From positions 372,001 to 436,000 of the forward strand of contig JADCGS010000001.1 of NCBI GenBank assembly GCA_020248865.1: a stretch of DNA of 64,000 nucleotides. The letters run 5' to 3'. Origin of the DNA: Burkholderiales bacterium (GTDB taxonomy: Bacteria > Pseudomonadota > Gammaproteobacteria > Burkholderiales > Burkholderiaceae_F). The notes beneath the pieces were generated by a model. The model was not told the DNA's origin, did not search any database, and was given only the letters and a program-made list of their open reading frames with translations. Numbering within the stretch: position 1 is the stretch's first letter; every line of letters starts with the position of its first letter. Positions 34,317 to 42,000 of this stretch are shown in pieces. A program made the position numbers and the translations under genes.

Positions 34317-35204
34317 ATGTTCAAAGCACTACTGGAACGGCTCGGCGCCGCCGGGCGCGTAGCCATCCCGGACGACCTGTGGCGTGCCACGGTCGAGGTA
34401 CTTCCGTTCGTCGCGCGGCTGGACGCTGTTGACCGCGAGCGCCTGCGGCGCCTGGCCGAGATGCTGCTGGCCGACAAGGAGATGGCGGCCGCCGGCGAGC
34501 TGGAGCTCAACGCGCAGATCCAGGTCAACATCGCCGCCCAGGCCTGCCTGCCAATCCTCAACCTGGGCATCGACTGGTACCGCGGCTGGAACAGCATCGT
34601 CGTCTACCCGGGCGAGTTCCTGGTGCCGCGCGAGGTGGTCGACGACGACGGCGTGGTGCACGAGTACGTGGAACCGATTGCCGGTGAGGCCTGGGACGGC
34701 GGGCCGCTGCTGGTGTCGTGGGAGGACGCGCAGATCACGGGCCAGCCCGATCGCGGCGGCTACAACGTGGTGATCCACGAGTTCACGCACAAGATCGACC
34801 TGCTCAATGGTGAGGCCGACGGCGTGCCGCCCTTCGACCGCCGGCTGCACCCGACCCTCGATGTGCGCGACTGGCAGCAGGCGCTCGAGGACGCCTACGA
34901 GCGCTTCAATGCCGAACTCGATCTGATCGAGGCCACCCTGCCCGCCCATCTGGCGCCCGACGACGAGGCGGCCGATGCCCACTACGCGCACCTGCCCCTG
35001 GACGCCTACGCGGCGCACAACCCGGGCGAGTTCTTCGCCGTTTCCAGCGAGGCGTTCTTCGTCGACCCGGCGCGGCTCGGGCAGGCCTTTCCCCGCTGGT
35101 ACCGGCAACTCGCGCTGTTTTTCCGGCAGGACCCGCTCGGACTGGGCGTCGGGCCGGACGATGGCCCGGCCCCGGCAGGCAGCGCCCGCGGCGGCGCGCC
35201 TTGA
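34317..35204 (+). CDS. mtfA: Zinc-dependent peptidase MtfA (M90 family)
   Basis: The 295-residue cytosolic protein has the M90 zinc site HEFTHKIDLLNG (H154, E155, H158) and the downstream family block NPGEFFAVSSEAFF, with the Glu ligand. The N-terminal region matches MtfA with NIAAQACLPILNLGIDWYRGWNSIVVYPGEF. In E. coli MtfA (DgsA anti-repressor) binds the repressor Mlc and has aminopeptidase activity. No Mlc/ptsG gene is nearby. The frame extends upstream, but the ATG at 34317 is the natural start. Its TGA overlaps the TTG start of the flavodoxin gene. Confidence 0.92.
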   Translation: MFKALLERLGAAGRVAIPDDLWRATVEVLPFVARLDAVDRERLRRLAEMLLADKEMAAAGELELNAQIQVNIAAQACLPILNLGIDWYRGWNSIVVYPGEFLVPREVVDDDGVVHEYVEPIAGEAWDGGPLLVSWEDAQITGQPDRGGYNVVIHEFTHKIDLLNGEADGVPPFDRRLHPTLDVRDWQQALEDAYERFNAELDLIEATLPAHLAPDDEAADAHYAHLPLDAYAAHNPGEFFAVSSEAFFVDPARLGQAFPRWYRQLALFFRQDPLGLGVGPDDGPAPAGSARGGAP

Positions 35205-35701
35205 ACCGCGTGCGGCGGCTGCTCATCGTCTGGCACTCGACCACCGGCGGGGCGGCGCAGATGGCGCGCGCAGCCCATGACGCGGCGCGCCGCGAAGGCG
35301 GCGTGCAGGTGGAATGGCTGCGCGCCGCCGAGGCCCAGCCCGACGACGTGCTGGCGGCCGACGGCTACCTGTTCTGCGCGCCCGAGCACCTGGCCTCGCT
35401 GTCGGGGCCGATGAAGGACTTCTTCGACCGCTGCTACTACCCGGCGCTCGACCGCATCGGCGGCCGGGCGTATGCGCTGATGATCTGCGCCGGCAGCGAC
35501 GGCAGCGGCGCGGTCCGGCAGGTCGAGCGCATCTGCACCGGATGGCGGCTGAAGCCGGTGGCGCCCGCGCTGATCGTCTGCACCCACGCGCAGACACCGG
35601 CGGCCATTGTCGCGCCCAAGCGGATTGCCGAACCGGACCTGGACCGCTGCCGCGAGCTTGGCGCCGCTCTGGCGGCCGGACTCGCCAGCGGGGTGTTCTA
35701 A
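35201..35701 (+). CDS. Flavodoxin family protein (NAD(P)H-dependent FMN reductase-like)
   Basis: The 166-residue protein has a flavodoxin fold with the FMN phosphate loop HSTTGGAAQMA (about residues 12-22), the LFCAPEHLASLSGPMKDFFDRCY segment for the isoalloxazine ring, and ALMICAGSDGSGAVRQVER. The substrate is unknown; related proteins act as small quinone or nitro reductases. The start is TTG overlapping the mtfA stop, or the in-frame GTG at 35210. It is translationally coupled to mtfA, and its end overlaps the convergent DUF454 gene by four bases. Confidence 0.8.
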   Translation: MNRVRRLLIVWHSTTGGAAQMARAAHDAARREGGVQVEWLRAAEAQPDDVLAADGYLFCAPEHLASLSGPMKDFFDRCYYPALDRIGGRAYALMICAGSDGSGAVRQVERICTGWRLKPVAPALIVCTHAQTPAAIVAPKRIAEPDLDRCRELGAALAAGLASGVF

Positions 35702-36162
35702 GGCCGCGGCCGGTCGCGCGAGGGCAGCCGGTACATCCAGACCGCCATGCTCAGGCCAAAGAGCGCGAGCAGGAGTTGCACCCACAGCAGCGGCACGAAG
35801 AAGACGATCGAGATGCCTAGGGTGAGAGACATCAACGCGATGGCGCTGAGCTTGGTCCGGTACGGCACCGAGCGATGGCGCCGCCACTCGAGGATGACGG
35901 GGCCGAAGGTCCGGCTGGCCAGCAGCGCCTCGTAGAAGCGGCGCGAGGCACGCGCGTAGCACGCCGCCGCCAGCAGCAGGAACGGCGTGGTCGGCAACAG
36001 CGGCAGGAACATGCCGACCAGCCCCAGCACCACACACAGGCTGCCGGCGACGACGAGCAGCCCGCGCACCAGCGCTGAAGCGTGCGGCCGCACCGGCGGC
36101 TCCGCATCGCCTGGCGCGGTATACGGCAGCGACGAGTTTCCGGGGTCCGGTTCGGGGCTCAA
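35698..36162 (-). CDS. DUF454 (YbaN family) membrane protein
   Basis: The 154-residue protein has the YbaN/DUF454 pattern: a first hydrophobic hairpin with VVLGLVGMFLPLLPTTPFLLLAAACYARAS, then RFYEALLASRTFGPVILEWRRHRSVPYRTK and two further membrane stretches. Function is unknown. The start at 36162 is TTG without a clear ribosome binding site; a GTG at 36093 would remove 23 residues. It follows hrpA on the minus strand after 122 bases. Confidence 0.82.
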   Translation of the reverse strand: MSPEPDPGNSSLPYTAPGDAEPPVRPHASALVRGLLVVAGSLCVVLGLVGMFLPLLPTTPFLLLAAACYARASRRFYEALLASRTFGPVILEWRRHRSVPYRTKLSAIALMSLTLGISIVFFVPLLWVQLLLALFGLSMAVWMYRLPSRDRPRP

Positions 36163-36284
36163 CGGGGCGACAGCGGCAGGACAGCGGCGGCAAAGGATCA
36201 GCTCAGTCTAAGCGGGCTGCAGAAAACGGTCGCCATGCGTCCACCCACTCTCTTGCCCACCTGACCGACCCGGCCGCGCCCGCT

Positions 36285-39200
36285 TCAGCGCCGGATCGAC
36301 TCCCACACCTTCTGCAGCCGCTTGACGCTGACCGGCATCGGGGTGCGCAGCTCCTGCGCAAACAGCGACACGCGCAGCTCCTCCAGCAACCAGCGGAACT
36401 CGGTGAGCCGGGCGTCGGCCACGCCCTTGCGCGCAGCCAGCTCGCGCGTCCACAGGGTCTGCAGCGGCGCCAGCTCGGCCAGGCGCTGCGCGTCGCGCGC
36501 CGGATCGGCCTTCAGCTTGTCCAGCCGCAACGCGATCGCCTTCAGGTAGCGCGGGTAGTGCGCCAGCTGGGCCGCCGGCGTGTCGACGATGAACTGCCGC
36601 GGGAAGAGCGCGCGCAACTGCTGCTCCACGTCGGCCACCGTGGCGGCGAAGCTGCGCAGGCCGTTGAGCTTGCGGGGCAGCGCGGCCGCCTCCTGCACGA
36701 TGGCCGCAACCAGCCGCGCCACCTCCTGCGCGATCAGATTGACCTTGCCGCGTGCTTCCTGCTTGCGCGCGGCAAAGCGCGCCTCGTCCGCCGGCCAGGG
36801 CTCGCTGAGGGCCACGCGGTCCAGCGCGGCGGTGACGATCGCGCTGCGCAGGTCCTCGAAACTCGGCAGGGCGGCAGCCAGCGCCGGCACGGTGGCCGCC
36901 TGCATCTGCGTGCTCTGCAGGCTCGCCAGGCTCTTCTCCAGGAACCGGACCTGCTCGCGCAGTTGCAGGGCGAACAGGCGCCGCAGGCCGCCGCGATGCC
37001 GTTCGCGCGCCTCTGCGGGATCGTCGAAGACCTCGATGCCGCAATGGTCCCCGCGATCGACCAGCGCCGGGAAGCCCACCAGGGTCTGACCCTTGCGCCG
37101 CACCTCCATCAGCTCGGGCAGCGCGCCAAAGTCCCAGTCGGTGATGCGCTCGTTCAGCGCCGGCGCCTCGGCGGCTACCGCCGGCGCGGCGGCCACCGCC
37201 TTCTGCACCACCTGCTGGAAGGTCTGCTGCGCGGCCTGTCCCAGCTCGGCGCGCAGCTGCGCCAGGCTGCGCCCCATGCCAAGCTGGCGGCCGTGCTCGT
37301 CGACCACCTTGAAGTTCATCGTCAGGTGGGCCGGCAGCGTCTCGGGCTTGAAGTCGGTGGGCTGCGCCGCGACCGAGCGCTGCTCGCGCAGGTCGTCGAT
37401 CAGCGCCTCGATCAGCGGCTGCGCCGGCGCGCCGAGCCGCGCCGCGTGCCGCTCCACGAAGCCGGCTGCATAGTCGGGCAGCGGCACGCAATGCCGGCGC
37501 AGCTTCTGCGGCAGCGACTTGAGCAGCAGCTGCGCCTTGTCCTTCAGCATCCCCGGCACCAGCCATTCGCAGCGAACGGCGTCCACCTGGTTCAGGGCAA
37601 ACAGCGGCACCGTCAGCGTGACGCCGTCGCGCGGGCTGCCCGGCTCGAAGTGGTAGGTCAGCGCCATGTCGACGCCGCGCATCGACCAGACCTTGGGGAA
37701 CACGTCGGTGGTGACGCCGGCGGCCTCATGCCGCATCAGCTCCTCGCGCGACAGATACAGCAGCCGAGGCTGGCCGGCTTCCGCCTGGCGCCGCCAGCTC
37801 TCGAACTGCGCCGCGCTGTGCACGCCGGCCGGCACCAGCCGGTCGTAGAAGGCGAAGATCAGCTCCTCGTCGACCAGCACATCCGGCCGCCGCGTCTTGT
37901 GCTCCAGCTCGCGGATCTCGCGCAGCAGCTTGCGGTTGTGCGCGAAAAACGGCGCGGGCGTGTCGAACTCGCCGTCGACCAGCGCGCCGCGGATGAACAG
38001 TTCCCGCGCCAGCGCCGGGTCGCGGGCGCCGAAGGCCACGCGCCGCTGCGTGTAAACCATCAAGCCGTACAGCGAGGCGCGCTCCATGGCGATCACCTGG
38101 CCGGCATTCTTCTCCCAGTGCGGCTCGCTCCAGGACTTCCTGAGCAGGTGCGCGCCCACGCGCTCGAGCCACTGCGGCTCGATGCTGGCGACGGTGCGGG
38201 CAAACAGGCGCGAGGTCTCCACCAGCTCGGCCGCCATCACCCACTTGCCGCCCTTGCGGGCCAGCGGCGAGCCGGGCCAGACGAAGAAACGGATGCCGCG
38301 CGCGCCGCCGTAGGGCGGCTCGCCGCGGCCGCCCGCCGCGTCGGCATCGACTTGCCGGCAGCCGACGTTGCCCAGCAGCCCGGCCAGCAGCGCCGTGTGC
38401 AGCTGCTCCAAGGTGGCCGGCGTGGCGTTGGGGCGCCAGCCGAGCTCGCGCACCTGGGTGGCCAGCTGCGCATGCACGTCGATCCACTCGCGCACGCGGC
38501 GCGGCGAGATGAAGTGCGACCGGAACTCCTCGGCCAGCTTCTTGTTCGACTTCTTGTGCTCGACGCGCTCCTGCACGAAGGCCCACAGCTTGAGCAGCGC
38601 CAGGAAGTCGCTCTTGTCGTCGGCGAACTTCCGGTGCGCCTGGTCGGCCGCCTGCTGCGCCTCGGCGGGCCGATCGCGCGGGTCCTGCACCGACAGGCTG
38701 GCGGCGATCACCAGCACCTCGGCCAGCGCCTGCTGGTCGCGCGCGGCCAGCAGCATGCGGCCGACGCGCGGGTCCAGCGGCAGGCGCGCCAGCTCGCGGC
38801 CGACCTCGGTGAGATCGTTGCGCTCGTCCACGGCATTGAGCTCGGCCAGCAGGTCGAAGCCGTCGGCAATCGCCCGCGCCGGCGGCGCCTCGACGAAGGG
38901 GAACGCCCGCACGTCGCCCAGGCCGAGCGACTTCATGCGCAGGATCACGCCGGCCAGCGACGAGCGCAGCACCTCGGGGTCGGTGAAGCGCGGCCGGCGG
39001 GCAAAGTCGGCCTCGTCGTACAGGCGGATGCAGACGCCCGCCGCCACCCGGCCGCAGCGGCCGGCGCGCTGGTTGGCCGCCGCCTGCGAGATGGGCTCGA
39101 CCTGCAGCTGCTCGACTTTGTTGCGGTAGGAGTAGCGCTTGACGCGCGCCAGCCCGCTGTCGACCACGAAGCGGATGCCGGGCACGGTGAGCGAGGTCTC

Positions 39201-40127
39201 GGCGACGTTGGTGGCCAGCACGATACGACGCGCACCCCCGGGCTTGAACACCCGCTCCTGCTCTTCGGCCGACAGCCGCGCAAACAGGGGCAGGATCTCG
39301 GTGCCGGGCGGATGGTGCTTGCGCAGCGCCTCTGCCGCCTCGCGGATTTCGCGCTCGCCGGGCAGGAACACGAGCACGTCGCCACGGCCCGCCATTGCGC
39401 ACTCGTCCACCGCGGCAACGATCCCGTCCATCAGCGTGCGGTCGTCGCTGTCGTTGTCGAGACTGTCCGCGTCCCTGAACGGCCGCCAGCGCAGCTCCAC
39501 CGGGTAGGTGCGGCCGGTGACGCTGATCACGGGCGCCGGCGCGCCGGGCTGGCCGAAGTGCTGCGCAAAGCGCTCGGCGTCGATGGTGGCCGAAGTGATG
39601 ATGAGCTTCAGGTCGGGCCGCCGGCCCGAGTCGATCAACTGCTTCAGGTAGCCCAGCAGGAAGTCGATGTTGAGACTGCGCTCGTGCGCCTCGTCGATGA
39701 TGAGGGTGTCGTAGGCCGTCAGGTCGGGGTCGCTCTGCGTCTCGGCAAGCAGGATGCCGTCGGTCATCAGCTTGACCGCCGCGCCCGGGCGCGTGTGGTC
39801 GGCAAAGCGCACCTTGAAGCCGACCAGCTCGCCCAGCGGCGTGTCGAGCTCCTGCGCGATGCGCCGGGCCACGCTGCTGGCGGCGATGCGGCGCGGCTGG
39901 GTATGGCCGATCAGCCGCCGGGCGCCGCGCCCGAGTTCCAGGCAGATCTTCGGCAGCTGCGTGGTCTTGCCAGAGCCCGTCTCGCCGCTGACGATCACCA
40001 CCGGGTGCGCGGCCACGGCGCGGGCGATCTCCGCGCGCCGCTCGCTGACCGGCAGCTCGGGCGGAAACTCGATCGGCGGGAGGGCGCGCGCCGGGCGCGC
40101 GGACGACGGCGGACGGGAGGCTGGCAT
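36285..40127 (-). CDS. hrpA: ATP-dependent RNA helicase HrpA
   Basis: The 1280-residue DEAH-box helicase begins with the P-loop GETGSGKTTQLPK (about residue 46), LIGHTQPRR, the DEAH box in LIIDEAHERSLN, ITSATIDAERFAQHF, and the C-terminal RecA motif NQRAGRCGRVAAGVCIRLY. It ends with the long DUF3418 domain of HrpA proteins, close to the E. coli length of 1300. HrpA has roles in translation and mRNA processing. A GATAAT hexamer lies 13 bases before the ATG. It is divergent from argA. Confidence 0.95.
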   Translation of the reverse strand: MPASRPPSSARPARALPPIEFPPELPVSERRAEIARAVAAHPVVIVSGETGSGKTTQLPKICLELGRGARRLIGHTQPRRIAASSVARRIAQELDTPLGELVGFKVRFADHTRPGAAVKLMTDGILLAETQSDPDLTAYDTLIIDEAHERSLNIDFLLGYLKQLIDSGRRPDLKLIITSATIDAERFAQHFGQPGAPAPVISVTGRTYPVELRWRPFRDADSLDNDSDDRTLMDGIVAAVDECAMAGRGDVLVFLPGEREIREAAEALRKHHPPGTEILPLFARLSAEEQERVFKPGGARRIVLATNVAETSLTVPGIRFVVDSGLARVKRYSYRNKVEQLQVEPISQAAANQRAGRCGRVAAGVCIRLYDEADFARRPRFTDPEVLRSSLAGVILRMKSLGLGDVRAFPFVEAPPARAIADGFDLLAELNAVDERNDLTEVGRELARLPLDPRVGRMLLAARDQQALAEVLVIAASLSVQDPRDRPAEAQQAADQAHRKFADDKSDFLALLKLWAFVQERVEHKKSNKKLAEEFRSHFISPRRVREWIDVHAQLATQVRELGWRPNATPATLEQLHTALLAGLLGNVGCRQVDADAAGGRGEPPYGGARGIRFFVWPGSPLARKGGKWVMAAELVETSRLFARTVASIEPQWLERVGAHLLRKSWSEPHWEKNAGQVIAMERASLYGLMVYTQRRVAFGARDPALARELFIRGALVDGEFDTPAPFFAHNRKLLREIRELEHKTRRPDVLVDEELIFAFYDRLVPAGVHSAAQFESWRRQAEAGQPRLLYLSREELMRHEAAGVTTDVFPKVWSMRGVDMALTYHFEPGSPRDGVTLTVPLFALNQVDAVRCEWLVPGMLKDKAQLLLKSLPQKLRRHCVPLPDYAAGFVERHAARLGAPAQPLIEALIDDLREQRSVAAQPTDFKPETLPAHLTMNFKVVDEHGRQLGMGRSLAQLRAELGQAAQQTFQQVVQKAVAAAPAVAAEAPALNERITDWDFGALPELMEVRRKGQTLVGFPALVDRGDHCGIEVFDDPAEARERHRGGLRRLFALQLREQVRFLEKSLASLQSTQMQAATVPALAAALPSFEDLRSAIVTAALDRVALSEPWPADEARFAARKQEARGKVNLIAQEVARLVAAIVQEAAALPRKLNGLRSFAATVADVEQQLRALFPRQFIVDTPAAQLAHYPRYLKAIALRLDKLKADPARDAQRLAELAPLQTLWTRELAARKGVADARLTEFRWLLEELRVSLFAQELRTPMPVSVKRLQKVWESIRR

Positions 40128-40151
40128 GCGGCAGGGCCCGATTATCCGCGA

Positions 40152-40188
40152 GCGGCCGCCGCCGGGCGCCTTGGACCGCGGCGGCCGC
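40152..40188. repeat. Inverted repeat between divergent hrpA and argA
   Basis: Arms GCGGCCGCCGC (40152-40162) and GCGGCGGCCGC (40178-40188) are perfect 11-bp complements around a 15-base spacer. They lie in the centre of the 129-base divergent gap, which also holds GATAAT hexamers facing both genes (40141-40146 on the minus strand for hrpA and 40241-40246 for argA). Confidence 0.5.
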
Positions 40189-40240
40189 CGCGTACGTCCA
40201 TGTCCGGCTGGCGCAGCAAAGGCGCCTGCGGGCGCTGGGC

Positions 40241-40246
40241 GATAAT
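40241..40246 (+). promoter_or_regulatory. -10 hexamer before argA
   Basis: GATAAT ends ten bases before the argA ATG (40257), giving a predicted leader of about four bases. The palindrome GCGATAATCGC surrounds it. Confidence 0.4.
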
Positions 40247-40256
40247 CGCGCGTTCC

Positions 40257-41624
40257 ATGAACGACTCAGCCCCCCAGCCCGCGCTCGACGCAGCCGCAAC
40301 CGCCGGCGTGACGGCGGTCGCGCCGGCCCAGTTCGTCTCCTGGCTGCGCGAGGTCGCGCCCTACGTGCATGCGCACCGCGGCAAGACCTTCGTACTGGGC
40401 TTCGGCGGCGAACTGATCGCCGCCGGGCGCCTGACGGCGCTGGTGCAGGACGTGAGCCTGCTGTATGCGATGGGCATACGTATCGTGATGGTCTACGGCT
40501 CGCGGCCCCAGGTGCAGGAGCAGCTGCGCCTGAAGGGCCTGTCGTCGCGCTTCAACGAGGGGGTACGCATCACCGATGCGGCCGCGCTGGAGTGCGTGAA
40601 GGAGGCCGCCGGCGAGATCCGGCTCGACATCGAGGCCGCGTTCTCGCAGGGACTGCCCAACACGCCGATGGCCAACTCCAAGGTGCGCGTCATCAGCGGC
40701 AACTTCATCACCGCGCGCCCGATGGGCATCATCGACGGCGTCGACTTCGAGCACACCGGCGTCGTGCGCAAGGTCGACGCCGAGGCGCTGCGCTTCACGC
40801 TCGCCAATAACGCGCTGGCGCTGATTTCGCCGCTCGGCTTCTCACCCACCGGCGAGGCGTTCAACCTGACCTTCGAGGACGTGGCCACCAGCGTGGCCGC
40901 CGCGCTCAAGGCCGAAAAGCTGATCCTGCTGGCCGCCGAAGACGGGGTGCGTACCGTCGACGGCGGGCTCATGACCGAGATCACCGTGCCGCAGGCGGAG
41001 CGGCTGATCGCGACCGGGCAGGTTGCCGCGGCCGGCCTCGACGAGCTGCGGTTCCTGCTGCGCGCCTGCAACACCGGCGTCAAGCGCGGGCACCTGCTGC
41101 CCTTCGGGCTCGACGGCAGCCTGCTGATCGAGCTGTTCACGCGCGACGGCGTGGGGACGATGGTGGCCAGCGAGAACCTCGAAGCCATGCGCGAGGCCGT
41201 GCTGGACGACGTGGGTGGCCTCATCAAGCTGCTCGAACCGCTGGAGGCCGACGGTACGCTGGTCAAGCGCCCACGCGAGTTGATCGAGCGCGAGATCGAC
41301 CGCTTCACCGTGCTGGACCACGATGGATTCATCTTCGGCTGCGCGGCGCTGTATCCGTTCCCGGAAGCGAAGATGGGCGAGCTGGCCTGCCTCACCGTGC
41401 ATGCGCAGTACCGCGAGTACGGCGACGGCGAGCGGCTGATGAAGCGCATCGAGGCGCGTGCCCGCGCCGCCGGGCTGGCGCGGCTGTTCGTCCTGACGAC
41501 CCGCACGGCGCACTGGTTTCTCAAGCGCGGCTTCGTGGCCGCGCAGGTGGAGGACCTGCCGATCGAGCGGCAGCAGATGTACAACTGGCAGCGCCGTTCG
41601 CAGGTGCTGGTCAAGAACCTGTAA
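40257..41624 (+). CDS. argA: N-acetylglutamate synthase
   Basis: The 455-residue enzyme makes N-acetylglutamate from acetyl-CoA and glutamate, the first step of arginine synthesis. The N-terminal amino-acid kinase-like domain (about residues 20-285) has the LGFGGELIAAGRLTALVQDV and YGSRPQVQEQLRLKG segments, and the C-terminal GNAT domain (about 310-455) has FIFGCAALYPF and the acetyl-CoA loop VHAQYREYGDGERLM. This is the E. coli ArgA type; such enzymes are usually feedback-inhibited by arginine. The frame is open far upstream antisense to hrpA, but the ATG at 40257 gives the family start. YggX follows 96 bases later. Confidence 0.95.
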   Translation: MNDSAPQPALDAAATAGVTAVAPAQFVSWLREVAPYVHAHRGKTFVLGFGGELIAAGRLTALVQDVSLLYAMGIRIVMVYGSRPQVQEQLRLKGLSSRFNEGVRITDAAALECVKEAAGEIRLDIEAAFSQGLPNTPMANSKVRVISGNFITARPMGIIDGVDFEHTGVVRKVDAEALRFTLANNALALISPLGFSPTGEAFNLTFEDVATSVAAALKAEKLILLAAEDGVRTVDGGLMTEITVPQAERLIATGQVAAAGLDELRFLLRACNTGVKRGHLLPFGLDGSLLIELFTRDGVGTMVASENLEAMREAVLDDVGGLIKLLEPLEADGTLVKRPRELIEREIDRFTVLDHDGFIFGCAALYPFPEAKMGELACLTVHAQYREYGDGERLMKRIEARARAAGLARLFVLTTRTAHWFLKRGFVAAQVEDLPIERQQMYNWQRRSQVLVKNL

Positions 41625-41720
41625 GTTCCCGCCGCCTGCAGCCGCCCCCCACGCGGACCGGATCGGCGTGGCCGGTGGTCACTGCGCGGCGACCGATGAC
41701 CGAGATCGAGGAGCGACAAC

Positions 41721-41993
41721 ATGGCAAGAACCGTCCACTGCGTGAAACTGGGCCGCGATGCCGAAGGCCTCGACTTCCCGCCGGTGCCCGGCGAGCTCGG
41801 CAAGAAGCTTTGGGAAAGCGTCTCCAAGGAAGCCTGGCAGGCCTGGCAAAAGCACCAGACCATGCTGGTCAACGAGAACCGGCTTAACCTCGCCGACGAG
41901 CGCGCCCGCAAGTACCTGCGGACGCAGATGGAGAACTACTTCTTCGGCGACGGCGCCGACATGCCGGCCGGCTACGTGCCGCCGTCCCAGTAG
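41721..41993 (+). CDS. yggX: Oxidative damage protection protein YggX
   Basis: The 90-residue protein matches YggX along its length: [11 protein letters not shown] with the conserved C7, [29 protein letters not shown], and the C-terminal MENYFFG block. It protects labile Fe-S clusters and supports iron trafficking. GAGGAG lies 8 bases before the ATG. The next gene starts 7 bases after its stop. Confidence 0.96.
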   Translation: MARTVHCVKLGRDAEGLDFPPVPGELGKKLWESVSKEAWQAWQKHQTMLVNENRLNLADERARKYLRTQMENYFFGDGADMPAGYVPPSQ

Positions 41994-42000
41994 GACGACC

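Noticed and set aside
36558..40256. Open frame antisense to hrpA that runs into argA
   Set aside because: The ArgA family start is at 40257, and the upstream part is the reverse complement of the helicase. It is a shadow of hrpA coding.
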